Positions 8,094 through 17,440 are shown, numbered from the stretch's first letter. The stretch: DNA of 24,752 nucleotides from Cyclobacteriaceae bacterium (GCA_013140395.1 JABFSY010000502.1:1-24752); one strand, 5' to 3'. Notes: generated by a model from the sequence alone, not told the origin. Numbers and translations are program-made.

Positions 8094-8398
8094 CTCGGAT
8101 TTGACCTAAAGTTCTTCAAGATATGCATATAACAAGTTCACAATCAGGTATTTAGAGGCAATTAAAGGATCTACCATTCTTATTTGGAATGCCATTGTTC
8201 AAATATAGGTTTTTGACTCCAAAATCTCCTCGTTTTTAGACATATCCAAGATCTAAGTATTCAAGTCCGACATTAATTGTCAGACGGTTCGGGAATGGAT
8301 GGATTGACTAAGGCAGCCGGTTAGCCAATTAGCATTGAATGGATGAAGTGAAGCAAAATTACTAATCAAATCGACTCTAAAATGTCGCAGATAAGATG
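8094..8398. other. Intergenic gap between the methylase and the DAC-like module
   Basis: About 300 bases with no ORF of convincing length on either strand. It contains the candidate minus-strand promoter box at 8200-8207 and ends at the stop of the minus-strand helical-protein gene. No intrinsic terminator with a clear T tract was seen. Confidence 0.6.
8200..8207 (-). promoter_or_regulatory. Candidate Bacteroidota minus-7 promoter box for the R-M module
   Basis: On the minus strand these bases read TATATTTG, an exact match to the Bacteroidota minus-7 consensus TAnnTTTG. They lie about 107 bases before the methylase ATG. No convincing minus-33 TTG is found at the expected 19-21 base spacing, so this is tentative. 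Confidence 0.4.
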
Positions 8399-9703
8399 CT
8401 ACTTTTTCATCTTTTGATATAACTCACTTGCAAAATCTTTAACTTTAACCACTTGAGCTTTTACAAGGGCATTATAAAGTTTTTGATTCTCGTTGGGAAG
8501 ATTTGTGAACTTGGTAATATTTAAATCATTGATTAGAGTTGAAAATCTTGTAATCTGTGAATCTGTTCGAAGATTATACAATACTTCCTCGTCATTATTA
8601 ATTCCTTTTTCAAAATAGTATTTCCATCTATCCTCGGGCACTTCAGAAAGTTTGTTCTTAGCAAGATTTGCTGCAATTGTCGATGTTCCATAAGTGTTTC
8701 CTACGCATACAACTAGATAGGCTTGAATACATTGAAGAAACGCAGGTTTGGGGATAGTCGATCCCAAGTTTGCTAACGATTCAACAGCAGCAGGCTCATT
8801 ATAAAAATTATTCATAGCGTAGTGAACTTCTATAATGTACTTGGCTGCTTTTATGAATGTATTTGACCTCAAGCTTTCAGGAACAAAATCGAATCCACCT
8901 ACTTTGGATAAAGCTTGCTTTAATCCATTCGCAGCAGTATTATTATTTGATGATATAACATCTCTGTAGGCATATCCAACATTGTACTTATCATTATCAC
9001 TTAACTTTTCCCAGATGAGAGGCAAAATGAGATTAAAATTAGCTAAACCATGTTCGATTTTAGCTCCTATGTCTTTTATGATTGAGTTAAGCAAGATAAA
9101 TGAAACTGTGCGTGAATAGAAAAGTGGTGAGTTAATAAGCATTTCCAATTGTGAATCGCCAGGCTTTAAATTTTCATTGAGTAACCTGTTTCGAAAATTT
9201 GTAAACTCAATAGCGACCTCCATTTGATCGTGACCTAATACATACTTGACAGTGTTCTTGATAATGTTTAATGCCGTGAGTTTATCAATTTCTTCCTTTG
9301 CATCGCTTGAAAAATAATGAATAATTAACTCGTGAGCCTGTCTAAGTTGCAATCCAGCAGTTGGCGTGAATAGCCCTAATTGTTCAGCTAGTTGAATTGC
9401 ATGATAATCAGTTAAAACATTTTCATAAGGAGTATTGTCAGTTATATCGTTTCGTCCAAGCATCTCTCCAATAAATTGCATACCAAGCGAGGAGAGAGCT
9501 TCCTTTAGTCGTGTTATAGTTTTCTTCCATGAATACTCTACTGCCATGTCATAGGCTTCCAATTCATTAAAAGCTTTTATCAAGTGATTTTGTTGCTTTG
9601 CAGTAAGACCATTTGCCAAAGGAACTATATCATTGACATTTGAAGCATTCTTGGGAATGCTCACTTCTTCTGATCCTGACCATATTGTTGGTAAGCTACT
9701 CAT
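8399..9703 (-). CDS. Hypothetical all-helical protein coupled to the DAC-like sensor
   Basis: I do not recognise this 434-residue protein. It is predominantly alpha-helical, acidic to neutral, soluble, and has no signal peptide, no clear membrane span, no P-loop and no obvious nuclease motif. The first 25 residues (IWSGSEEVSIPKN) are likely flexible. A central repeat-like succession of helices runs from about residue 35 to the end. Its ATG (9703-9701) overlaps the TGA of the preceding gene (ATGA at 9703-9700), so the two are translated as a pair. The context suggests a partner or effector of the DisA_N-like protein in a two-gene defence or signalling module. That is inference from layout only. 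Confidence 0.75.
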   Translation of the reverse strand: MSSLPTIWSGSEEVSIPKNASNVNDIVPLANGLTAKQQNHLIKAFNELEAYDMAVEYSWKKTITRLKEALSSLGMQFIGEMLGRNDITDNTPYENVLTDYHAIQLAEQLGLFTPTAGLQLRQAHELIIHYFSSDAKEEIDKLTALNIIKNTVKYVLGHDQMEVAIEFTNFRNRLLNENLKPGDSQLEMLINSPLFYSRTVSFILLNSIIKDIGAKIEHGLANFNLILPLIWEKLSDNDKYNVGYAYRDVISSNNNTAANGLKQALSKVGGFDFVPESLRSNTFIKAAKYIIEVHYAMNNFYNEPAAVESLANLGSTIPKPAFLQCIQAYLVVCVGNTYGTSTIAANLAKNKLSEVPEDRWKYYFEKGINNDEEVLYNLRTDSQITRFSTLINDLNITKFTNLPNENQKLYNALVKAQVVKVKDFASELYQKMKK

Positions 9704-10743
9704 GCTTTCTTGAAAATTTTTATAGGACCATCCTGAGATTTTATTAAGCCGAATTGGAAAGCATTTGAGTATTTCATATTAAAAAAGGCTTGAGTACGCG
9801 CTCCTCCCGAAATGGTCTTCTTAACTTCGTCTGGAATGAAATCTTTGTTAATTATTATATGATACGCCATTAGTTTTCCATCGGTTGTAAAGATCGCAAT
9901 ACCATCATTATTGCACATTGACTTAACAATTGTTGCGTGTTGTCTGAGAGCTACCGAATTCTCGGCAGATTTTTCAACTTCAAAAGCAAGCAACAGAGCC
10001 AACAAGTCAATTGGCTCTGGAAGATAAATCCCTTCAGGAAAATGTGATCTTAAATTGGTAATTGATTCAGCGGAATTACTGACAACACCAATTAAGTTTC
10101 CGTGCCCTTCCTTGAATCCATCTGATAGTATCTTCTCGATAAAATTCCGAGCCACTTCTTTCTTTAACTGAACATCTTCACATATATGACTTGCTAATGT
10201 TCCAATTTCATTAATCGAAATTTCTGTTATGTCGTTAAGAGATAAAGAAACAGTAATAGAATTTCTAAGCCCAATAACTCGGACAGTCTTTTTTCCAATG
10301 TTATGGATGTAGGCAACGTTGCAACCAGTTATGTCCAATTTCATTTCACCCACACTCTGTTTATATAATGAAGGGGTGGTTTCAGTTAATTCTGCGCACG
10401 TTAGGCCATATTTAAGTCTACCATCTTTAACTTCAATATAAATGATCCATTCACTTGTACAGAGGGGGGCGCAGTATTTGATTATTTTCTTATATGATTC
10501 AATGGCAATCCCTTGTTCTCCTATCTTTACTTTGAAATCCGGAATAGTTTTAAGTAATCCTAAGTCGTTAGTTATTAGCACTTCTGGAAACAACACTCTT
10601 CCCTCTTCTTGATAATCTGAAATAAGGTTGATAATTTCAAAAATACCTTCTTTGATGAATTGTTGGCTCTGAAAACCTTCGTCATGAAGGAATGATCCTA
10701 TCTGACTTAAAATTGTGTCTCGTAACGAAGCCTGTGCCTCCAT
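9700..10743 (-). CDS. DisA_N-related (DACNV-like) putative nucleotide-sensor protein
   Basis: The last 75 residues of this 347-residue protein follow the diadenylate cyclase (DisA_N) fold pattern. A strand NNDGIAIF (about 278-285) with DG at the place of the DGA motif is followed by a turn and the strand LMAYHIII. GGARTQAFF (about 313-321) sits at the place of the RHR motif, and a final strand pair FGLIKSQDGPIKIF ends it. The catalytic motifs are altered (DGI for DGA, RTQ for RHR), so it probably binds a nucleotide rather than making c-di-AMP. DisA_N-derived 'DACNx' sensor domains are described as predicted parts of conflict systems. Residues 50-180 form a separate alpha/beta region (EWIIYIEVKDGRLKYG). 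The gene is coupled by ATGA to the helical-protein gene. Fold assignment is by eye and moderately confident; function is inferred. Confidence 0.65.
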   Translation of the reverse strand: MEAQASLRDTILSQIGSFLHDEGFQSQQFIKEGIFEIINLISDYQEEGRVLFPEVLITNDLGLLKTIPDFKVKIGEQGIAIESYKKIIKYCAPLCTSEWIIYIEVKDGRLKYGLTCAELTETTPSLYKQSVGEMKLDITGCNVAYIHNIGKKTVRVIGLRNSITVSLSLNDITEISINEIGTLASHICEDVQLKKEVARNFIEKILSDGFKEGHGNLIGVVSNSAESITNLRSHFPEGIYLPEPIDLLALLLAFEVEKSAENSVALRQHATIVKSMCNNDGIAIFTTDGKLMAYHIIINKDFIPDEVKKTISGGARTQAFFNMKYSNAFQFGLIKSQDGPIKIFKKA

Positions 10744-10834
10744 TGAATAACGATAAATTTTGACTTTAAATATCGCTAATTTAGCTTAGAAATGACTTGT
10801 TTACGGCTTTTTAAAAGCACTTAAATTTCTTTTC

Positions 10835-13800
10835 TCAAGCCGCAAACTCCATCAACTCCAGCTCAATCTCCAATGCCAAAGCCTCCAGTTCCAACTCGTC
10901 CGACAAAGCTTGTTTAGGCTGCACAATCATTACTGGCTTTACCCGAGGTAATCGTTTCGTTACATCGTTTTTGATCAGGTCAAATTGAGCGGGATTAAGC
11001 GAAACGCTATCATTGAATTTCTCTTGGAGTAGTATTACAAACTTATCAATCTTAGTCTCGTTTATTGTGGCTGTCATTTTATCCGATACCTTTTCAAAAT
11101 TATTCTTATCTACGATTTGAAGAATATCCGGATCAAGGTAAATCTCACCGCCTTTCGATCTTGCTAAAGCAACCATGATCTTAAATTTATCGGGCTGTTT
11201 GAGAATAGAAATGGCGTTCTTGGTCGTAACGCTTGTGCCAACAGTGAGGGAGCGAATGATTTTGAGTGCTCTTGCAATCGGCACCACTGTTTTCTGTTGC
11301 ACGTCATTACCGGGTTCCCAATATTCCGGCATCAGGATTCCTTTCTTTACTCCGTCAAGCGTAGTGTAGCTTACTAATTTACCTTTGAAGGTGCTGAATG
11401 CTTGTAGAACGTTGCCTGTGATAATATGCCTCACCTTTCGATCAACGGTACTTTCTTTTATTGAGGCTTCCCAACGGTTTAATAACTCTTCTTTATCCAA
11501 TTCCGGAACACCCACGCTTGCGCCCTTGATGGCATGAACGTCTTTCGCGTAGCTAGCAGGTATCACCACATACTTATTACTACTGGCTATGGCAAAGCGT
11601 AATCGTAACGAACTTGGTGCATAAGGGTTCTTTCGTTTCTTATCAATGATAAAGCCCAGAAATACGGCAGGCGTTCGCTCTTGCCCTGCATCATAGCTTG
11701 TCACAGGGTAGTTTAGATTTCTACCAACGTAGAAAAAATCAAGTGTACTTTCCAGATTAGCTTTTTGATTGGCAATTGTTTTTCTGATCTTTTCCTCGGA
11801 ATCAGTCATAGCTTTTTGAAACTCACTGGTTCTGGTCATAATCGCCTCCTTCGCTTCGCCTGATCCTTTTTCTTCTATTAATTTCTTTATTTTTTTCTCT
11901 TGTGGAATATTTTGAATCAATTCTTCATAATGAGTTTTGTTTTCCTCAATCTCTGATTCCAGTTTGGAAGACATAAACTTGTCAAAGTCTTTGAGTAATT
12001 CCTTTTGCTGTTCATTCGCATCCTTACCTTGCAAGACCTCGGTGATCAGGTTGTTCAGTTCAATTTTAGTAAACGGTTTCTTTAAGACATTGGCGTTTAC
12101 TGTTTCCAGTATGCTGTCGTCACCAAATTCACTCTGCCCTCCTTTACCAACAATCACCACACGGGATGAGATAGTTTCCGCTTGAAGATCCATTGCCTCT
12201 ACCTCCAGGTCGTATTCTCCAGTTTGTTTGAGGTACTCCACATACTCATTGTATCGGTTTGAGATTTCATTGTAAAAATCCAGTTGCATGGCAGTAGAAA
12301 GAACCGCTACTCGACCAGAGACTCTATGGGCAGCATCTTCGAGTTCTGCGGATTCTACTTCTCTTTTTTCAAGCCCCAAGGGATCGTCCAGCAAATTATT
12401 CACTTCCGGATTTTCTTTAAGGTATTCAGCCACAATCTTGTCCCCGAACTTGTTGAGAAAGTCAGGTACATCCAGAATTTTAGTGGATGACTTTTGATTG
12501 GAGGTTGTATTAGCATCCAATGATTTGAGTTTCTTTTGGAGCATCATCATCAAACGCTTCTCTGCCGGGATAGCCGAGTTCACATAGTCATAGATCGGTT
12601 TCATAATCTGTCCCGTTCGATTGATCCGGCCACGCTTCTGCACTTCTGTGTTAATATCCAGTTCGGCTTGCAGCACAATCATTACCCGTTGTTTTACTTT
12701 CTCTTTGGGTACTTTAGGTGTTGCGATGGCATGAGCGGAAGCTCCTGTGCTTCCTGATTGATTAATGAGCAGCACATCGACTTCGTTATTATTAAATTGT
12801 CGGAAGGCATCATTGGTGTTAACCCGCTTGCGCGATAGTATTAATGCCTTATTGGTTTTAGGATTGATCTGCAATTCATATTTCCGGCCTGTGACTTCTG
12901 CTACGGTATAACCTGCTTCGGTAATTTTTCGAACAATCACATCAATGGGTGAAATAGTGATGCCAGTCGATGCCTGTTTTATCCGGTCACTTATCCGAAA
13001 GTATTCTGCTTGTATTTCAGGAGCAAATTCAGACAAGTCAAACTTCTTGAATATTTTCTGACCGTCTACATCGGTTTCGGTATAGCGTAAAATCCCATCT
13101 AAACCTTTTTGAAGAACCGTTGAGAAATCAGCATTAATGGTATCTCCGTCCGACACTGGCACACCGCCTTCGGTTTCCAGTTGTTCAATGAAGCTTCCCA
13201 TCGTGCTGGCAAAAGCAATGATAGGTTTCTTACCCTCTTTCAATCGGGCGATTGCTTTTTCAGCAACGGCTTCTGCTTTAATACTGAAAAGCATTTGATT
13301 GATGACATTAAAAACTTTCGAGAAGTATGGAAGGTTATCGACTCCTGCTTGTGAAGTGCCTTCCCTAATCTGCACTTGCTTTCCTTCTGCCACGGCAATG
13401 TTATCAAGCTCTTCCACCAGTGCATCAACATGGATAGTTTGGAAGCTGATGATCTCGCGCACAATGGACGTGATGTTATCAGCTATGGCTTTATGTTCCT
13501 GTTCTTTTTCTTCGAGCGTAATGTAGTTTACTTCTACGCCTTCGAAGGAACGTTCTCGTCTGATCATCTGTCCTTCGGCAACAAGCTGGCTGGCTAAAAT
13601 TTCCTGTAAAGCAACTCCACCTTTGGTGATCGCCTCGATCAGTGCATCGCGCGTCATGCTGGCTTCGTGGATGGCAGTCTTCATTGCATAGATCGGCATG
13701 TTATCAGGACGTTTGGCAAACGTGGCTGAGAGAAAAACTACGCCCCGTGTTTTCGCTAAAGCAGATTGCATGAAGTTTCCAGTATTGCCTGAGCCGGATG

Positions 13801-15535
13801 AGTTATGTGCCTCGTCCATGATGATAATGTTATCTTCTGCGATGGCATTCAGGAACGAAGGCTTAACAGGTTTCTTGTCTGGCGAATTGAATTGAGAATA
13901 AGTGGCTACAACGAACTTGAAGTTGGCTGGTACTTTCTCGCTTTTAAAAATTCGATTTTGATCTTCGGCTGGCAACGCCTGGTAAATGATCTCACCGTCT
14001 TCATCTTTAATGTCGGTTTTACTTTCGCGACCATTGACAATGAAGGGTGCAAAATGAGCAGATCCAATGGCTGCAAGATCGCGGTAGATGTCTGAAAACA
14101 GGTTTGCTTTTTCAGTAATGAAAATAGGTTTAACACCCTGTTCTACACCATAGCGGATGATGGAAGCTGCGATTCTACCTTTGCCAATTCCAGTCTGGTC
14201 ACCTATGATCATTCCCTGGCCTCGTTCTTCAATGTTGTAAACCGACATGGCTACCGCATCGATCTGCTCTGCTGACAAAGCCTTGCAAAGTTCTACCTTA
14301 CTTTTGTAATTCAATTTAGCTCGTACATATTCATCTATGTCTCCACCAACTGCTTCTTTGATTCGTTGTAACGCACTGTGTGTTTCATAACCCATTGAAT
14401 CAGGTACAACAGTATTCAAGACCACACAACTGTCCGATGCTGGCGTGTAGGGCATTCCTAATTCCTCGAAAGTCATTAACTCTAATTCCAGTGCTAGTGC
14501 CTCGGCTTCTAATTCAATTGGTTTCATATTAATTTCATTTTTTGGTTCAGCCTGCCCACCGGAGTCTTGACTGAGGTCGGTTACCTCCATTACCCTCTCA
14601 TACAATCCTTCAAAAGAATCCACAACTGAATCCAACTTTTCATTCAGTACAGGTGCAACTCCCGATGGAATTTTCTTTCGCCCATTTATGAGGATCAAGC
14701 GCACATCAAAAGAAGTTCCTTGGCGCGAATACAATTTGTGACCATCAATGTTGATCATGTCCACGACATAGTAGCGACTATATAGATAGTTGAAGAAAAT
14801 CCGGTTCTTGCCCAATTGGATTCTTCCTTTCCTGTCCCATCGGTTATGACCACCGATAATGATCGCAGCCTTACCATTATCTTTCATGGTATCCAATGCA
14901 CGTAAAGCCATCAGATGATCTAGGGTTTCGATGCTGAACGTTTCGTATTTGACAGGCTGACTTAAAATGCCAAACGGTGGATTTGTAATAACTGCATCAA
15001 ACTTTTTCTCAAAGCCTTTGAAGGGCAACGTGGCGTCTTGTTTTAATACTTGCTTGTATCCCTGATCTTCAAGATTTGCTCTGCGTACTTCATCAATCTC
15101 ATTGACGATAACATTTTTAGGATTGGCTGTGATGGTAAGTAATCCATTTCCGGCAGAAGGTTCAAAGAGTGTTATACCTTGGTTGGCATTGACAAATATT
15201 CCGGCAAGGAAAGCAATAGGTGCAGGTGTGCTGTATTGTTGAAGCAAAATACTTTGGCTAGTTCGATGCGAGAGGTTGACCTGCCTTTGATACAATTCCA
15301 CAATCTGCCAATATCGTTCCTCTACAATAAGGTTTTGCTGCGCTATATTTCGCGCTTTCAAAACAATGGCAAGCTCGGTGTACTCTTTAATCTGTGTCTT
15401 ATCAGTAATTCCATACGAAGCTGCAATGCGCTCAATGGATTTTTTATTGTGCTTAGCCTTGGCGTCCAACTCTCTGCGAACGTGTTGCAGAAATAACGCC
15501 TTTACAGTAACCTTATCGTTTGATTTTGTTTTCAT
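10835..15535 (-). CDS. Adenine methylase fused to Strawberry-notch/DarB-like helicase
   Basis: This giant protein of 1566 residues counts from ATG 15535, two bases after the JAB-gene stop; a TTG at 15541 would add two residues. Domain order is as follows. An N6-adenine methylase comes first, with a FEPSAGNG SAM motif at about 124-131 and NPPF at about 185-188. An acidic Glu/Leu linker follows at about 340-356. Then comes a superfamily-2 helicase of the Strawberry-notch type, with GDQTGIGKGR at about 445-454, MDEAH at about 573-577, SAT at about 603-605 and motif VI QKRGRINRTGQ at about 966-976. A long coiled-coil region (about 1130-1250) and a C-terminal extension complete it. The methylase-helicase fusion matches DarB of phage P1 and related phage and plasmid proteins. 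DarB is packaged in P1 heads and protects incoming DNA from type I restriction. An anti-restriction or DNA-entry role for this element is therefore likely, but inferred. Confidence 0.88.
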   Translation of the reverse strand: MKTKSNDKVTVKALFLQHVRRELDAKAKHNKKSIERIAASYGITDKTQIKEYTELAIVLKARNIAQQNLIVEERYWQIVELYQRQVNLSHRTSQSILLQQYSTPAPIAFLAGIFVNANQGITLFEPSAGNGLLTITANPKNVIVNEIDEVRRANLEDQGYKQVLKQDATLPFKGFEKKFDAVITNPPFGILSQPVKYETFSIETLDHLMALRALDTMKDNGKAAIIIGGHNRWDRKGRIQLGKNRIFFNYLYSRYYVVDMINIDGHKLYSRQGTSFDVRLILINGRKKIPSGVAPVLNEKLDSVVDSFEGLYERVMEVTDLSQDSGGQAEPKNEINMKPIELEAEALALELELMTFEELGMPYTPASDSCVVLNTVVPDSMGYETHSALQRIKEAVGGDIDEYVRAKLNYKSKVELCKALSAEQIDAVAMSVYNIEERGQGMIIGDQTGIGKGRIAASIIRYGVEQGVKPIFITEKANLFSDIYRDLAAIGSAHFAPFIVNGRESKTDIKDEDGEIIYQALPAEDQNRIFKSEKVPANFKFVVATYSQFNSPDKKPVKPSFLNAIAEDNIIIMDEAHNSSGSGNTGNFMQSALAKTRGVVFLSATFAKRPDNMPIYAMKTAIHEASMTRDALIEAITKGGVALQEILASQLVAEGQMIRRERSFEGVEVNYITLEEKEQEHKAIADNITSIVREIISFQTIHVDALVEELDNIAVAEGKQVQIREGTSQAGVDNLPYFSKVFNVINQMLFSIKAEAVAEKAIARLKEGKKPIIAFASTMGSFIEQLETEGGVPVSDGDTINADFSTVLQKGLDGILRYTETDVDGQKIFKKFDLSEFAPEIQAEYFRISDRIKQASTGITISPIDVIVRKITEAGYTVAEVTGRKYELQINPKTNKALILSRKRVNTNDAFRQFNNNEVDVLLINQSGSTGASAHAIATPKVPKEKVKQRVMIVLQAELDINTEVQKRGRINRTGQIMKPIYDYVNSAIPAEKRLMMMLQKKLKSLDANTTSNQKSSTKILDVPDFLNKFGDKIVAEYLKENPEVNNLLDDPLGLEKREVESAELEDAAHRVSGRVAVLSTAMQLDFYNEISNRYNEYVEYLKQTGEYDLEVEAMDLQAETISSRVVIVGKGGQSEFGDDSILETVNANVLKKPFTKIELNNLITEVLQGKDANEQQKELLKDFDKFMSSKLESEIEENKTHYEELIQNIPQEKKIKKLIEEKGSGEAKEAIMTRTSEFQKAMTDSEEKIRKTIANQKANLESTLDFFYVGRNLNYPVTSYDAGQERTPAVFLGFIIDKKRKNPYAPSSLRLRFAIASSNKYVVIPASYAKDVHAIKGASVGVPELDKEELLNRWEASIKESTVDRKVRHIITGNVLQAFSTFKGKLVSYTTLDGVKKGILMPEYWEPGNDVQQKTVVPIARALKIIRSLTVGTSVTTKNAISILKQPDKFKIMVALARSKGGEIYLDPDILQIVDKNNFEKVSDKMTATINETKIDKFVILLQEKFNDSVSLNPAQFDLIKNDVTKRLPRVKPVMIVQPKQALSDELELEALALEIELELMEFAA
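10838..10900 (-). repeat. Glu/Leu-rich motif, copy 2 (C-terminus of the MTase-helicase)
   Basis: The last 21 residues before the stop are ELELEALALEIELELMEF with short flanks. They repeat the linker motif at 14468-14518 with the same EALALE core and the same LELM ending. Confidence 0.7.
14468..14518 (-). repeat. Glu/Leu-rich motif, copy 1 (linker of the MTase-helicase)
   Basis: The minus strand encodes IELEAEALALELELMTF in the linker between the methylase and helicase domains. A near-identical motif recurs at the protein's C-terminus (10838-10900). It is a protein-level repeat of unknown use. Confidence 0.7.
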
Positions 15536-15537
15536 AC

Positions 15538-16035
15538 TCAAAGCATCCCTTCATCAGCAAAAGAATAGTAACCTGCTTTTGTGATAATCAAGTGATCGAC
15601 CAATGCAATATCTAAAATCTTTCCTGCCTCTTTAATTTTTCTGGTGATCTCAATGTCAGCCTGGCTGGCTGTAAGGTTTCCGCTTGGGTGATTATGAGCC
15701 AGGACAATTCCAATACTGGCACTCGCCAATGCTGTTGCATAAATTAATCTTACATCGGCAACTGTTCCTGCAATGCCACCAATGGAGTGTTTATAATAGC
15801 CAAGTATTTCGTTAGCTCTATTGAGATATAATACCATGAAACTTTCTTGTAACTGAATTGCACCGCGACTGTATATTCTGCGAATGAAATCAGCAACGTC
15901 TTTCGAATGGCTTACCTTGCCAAGAAATATTTTGGTTGAACGATTGTAGCGAATCTTGATTTCAGGAATACCTTCCCTCGGGATAAGGCCAAGTCCGAAG
16001 ACAATTACCTCTTTTGCAGTTTTGTAGCGTTTCAT
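15538..16035 (-). CDS. RadC-like JAB (MPN+) domain protein
   Basis: The protein has 165 residues from ATG 16035, which has GAGGA about 8 bases upstream. An in-frame TTG at 16113 would add 26 residues but has no such support. The JAMM metal motif is intact: an upstream Glu in IQLQE (about 64), then LAHNHPSGN (His114, His116) and Asp127. The ending GYYSFADEGML is typical of short RadC/JAB proteins of Bacteroidota elements and plasmids. The fold is a zinc metalloprotease-like domain; despite the name, RadC proteins have no proven DNA-repair role. Its stop lies 2 bases before the ATG of the MTase-helicase, so the pair is cotranscribed and probably cofunctional, as in other mobile elements. Confidence 0.88.
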   Translation of the reverse strand: MKRYKTAKEVIVFGLGLIPREGIPEIKIRYNRSTKIFLGKVSHSKDVADFIRRIYSRGAIQLQESFMVLYLNRANEILGYYKHSIGGIAGTVADVRLIYATALASASIGIVLAHNHPSGNLTASQADIEITRKIKEAGKILDIALVDHLIITKAGYYSFADEGML

Positions 16036-16159
16036 TCTGAATCCTCGTATTTTATGATCGAAGTATTCAGGAATATAGAACGCCTGCTTACCAGAGATAT
16101 TCGAATTGGACAACTAAGGAAAAGAAAGGAATATTTTGGTCTCTAAATTTAATCAGAAA

Positions 16160-16945
16160 CTAGCGAAATCCAGGCAGAAGTTTTTGAAGCCATTCAATTT
16201 GCTTTGCTTCGTTCGGTGCTGTATTCCAACCGCCCTTGTAATGATTGATCCATTCTAACGCCTGCCTTACACCAGGTCTGTTTCCGGCAATACTTTCCAG
16301 CACACTTGTAAACTTGTCATAGAGATTATCACCCTGTAAGAAGTAGATACCGAGTATTTCCTTCTCCAAAAGATATGATTCGAATGGATAGCCAGCAAAC
16401 GCATTCCAATGTTTACAAAGGCGAACCACATTGCGCACAATATTATTTCCGTAGGATTGATTCTTACTAGATAAGTCTTCATTAATGTCATTAGGAGTTG
16501 TGCTTCTCCAACTATCTCCAGAACCAGGAATGTAATAGGACTTGCCCCAATACTCTTCACTGTAGGCAGGGACAATGTCAAACATAATATTGGTCAGCTC
16601 CAGCTTTACAACGGGAAAATCCTTCTTAGAAATGGAATTGGGATACGCTGCTGAAACTACATCCAATAAATTTCTCCGGTACGTGCCAGGCGTTTTTATC
16701 CCAGAACTTGTATTAAACACGACCATGAGATCAACGTCTGAATTTTGATCATGCTTTCTTGGTAAAATCGTGTTTCGGGTAAATGACCCAAATCTGACGA
16801 ACTCCTTCACATTATTGCCAAGTTTATCCTTCAATATTTTCTCCAACTGACCAAGCGAGCTTTTTATCCGTTCTCTCTCTGTTTCGTTGTGGGAAATCAC
16901 CAATTCTTGCTGGGCAAATGTTATTAATCTGTTGTTTACACTCAT
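16160..16945 (-). CDS. CD-NTase (SMODS-type nucleotidyltransferase), CBASS-like
   Basis: This 261-residue protein has the CD-NTase signature. GSFTRNT (about 53-59) is the GS helix, SDVDLMVVF carries the metal-binding Asp70 and Asp72, and FDIVPAY supplies the third Asp at about 123. All three acidic residues are present, so it should be active. Family members make cyclic di- or trinucleotides, or related signals, after phage sensing and so activate an effector. I chose ATG 16945, which forms ATGA with the stop of the SLATT gene; an ATG at 16969 would add eight residues. The preceding gene is a two-helix membrane protein, a known effector type for these enzymes. Which nucleotide it makes cannot be read from sequence by eye. 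Confidence 0.88.
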   Translation of the reverse strand: MSVNNRLITFAQQELVISHNETERERIKSSLGQLEKILKDKLGNNVKEFVRFGSFTRNTILPRKHDQNSDVDLMVVFNTSSGIKTPGTYRRNLLDVVSAAYPNSISKKDFPVVKLELTNIMFDIVPAYSEEYWGKSYYIPGSGDSWRSTTPNDINEDLSSKNQSYGNNIVRNVVRLCKHWNAFAGYPFESYLLEKEILGIYFLQGDNLYDKFTSVLESIAGNRPGVRQALEWINHYKGGWNTAPNEAKQIEWLQKLLPGFR

Positions 16946-17418
16946 ACAATCTCTTTTTCTAAAAACCAATTATCTGTTTCACCATCTTTCTCGATAGCAC
17001 GTTTTGCCCATTTTCTAGCGTAACCAGGAATCTCAGGTTTTTCCTCTTGGTCAAGCACGGTTACTTTCTTACTCAAGCCTTCGATCTGAAGGGAATCACA
17101 TTCGGTTAGGAAAAAACAACTTCTTATTTCTTTATGGAGAGCGAGATACTTTTCACCAGCATCCTTATGTTTTGCACGATAGTTTTTACCCTCTCCTTCA
17201 TTCCACATCAGCAAAGCAATTGTTCCAAATAGACCAATTGCTGATAACCACTTATCTACATTAGGATGAATACCTATGATACCAATCACATTAAAAATTG
17301 CACAGCTCCAAATCGTATAGGTAACTAATTGCCTTCTCAAGTCACAAGCCTTAAAGTGACCTTTAGCAGAATACAGAGTCTCTTCGCCAAGCTTTTTTAG
17401 AAGTAGTTTCTCGTTCAT
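16942..17418 (-). CDS. SLATT-type two-helix membrane effector
   Basis: This 158-residue protein has a short cytosolic helical start, two hydrophobic helices at about 31-50 (VTYTIWSCAIFNVIGIIGI) and 57-73 (LSAIGLFGTIALLMW), and a long soluble C-terminal helical region. This is the SLATT arrangement (SMODS and SLOG-associating two-TM effector). SLATT proteins are predicted pore-forming effectors opened by cyclic nucleotides to kill or arrest infected cells. The gene is coupled to the CD-NTase by ATGA overlap and follows the helicase by 22 bases. No signal peptide is apparent. The SLATT assignment rests on topology and context. Confidence 0.78.
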   Translation of the reverse strand: MNEKLLLKKLGEETLYSAKGHFKACDLRRQLVTYTIWSCAIFNVIGIIGIHPNVDKWLSAIGLFGTIALLMWNEGEGKNYRAKHKDAGEKYLALHKEIRSCFFLTECDSLQIEGLSKKVTVLDQEEKPEIPGYARKWAKRAIEKDGETDNWFLEKEIV

Positions 17419-17440
17419 AGGTGCTTTAAAATGTTACTTG

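Noticed and set aside
10790..10834. Possible terminator after the MTase-helicase gene (GCTTTT/AAAAGC)
   Set aside because: The palindrome has almost no loop and no following T tract on the minus strand.
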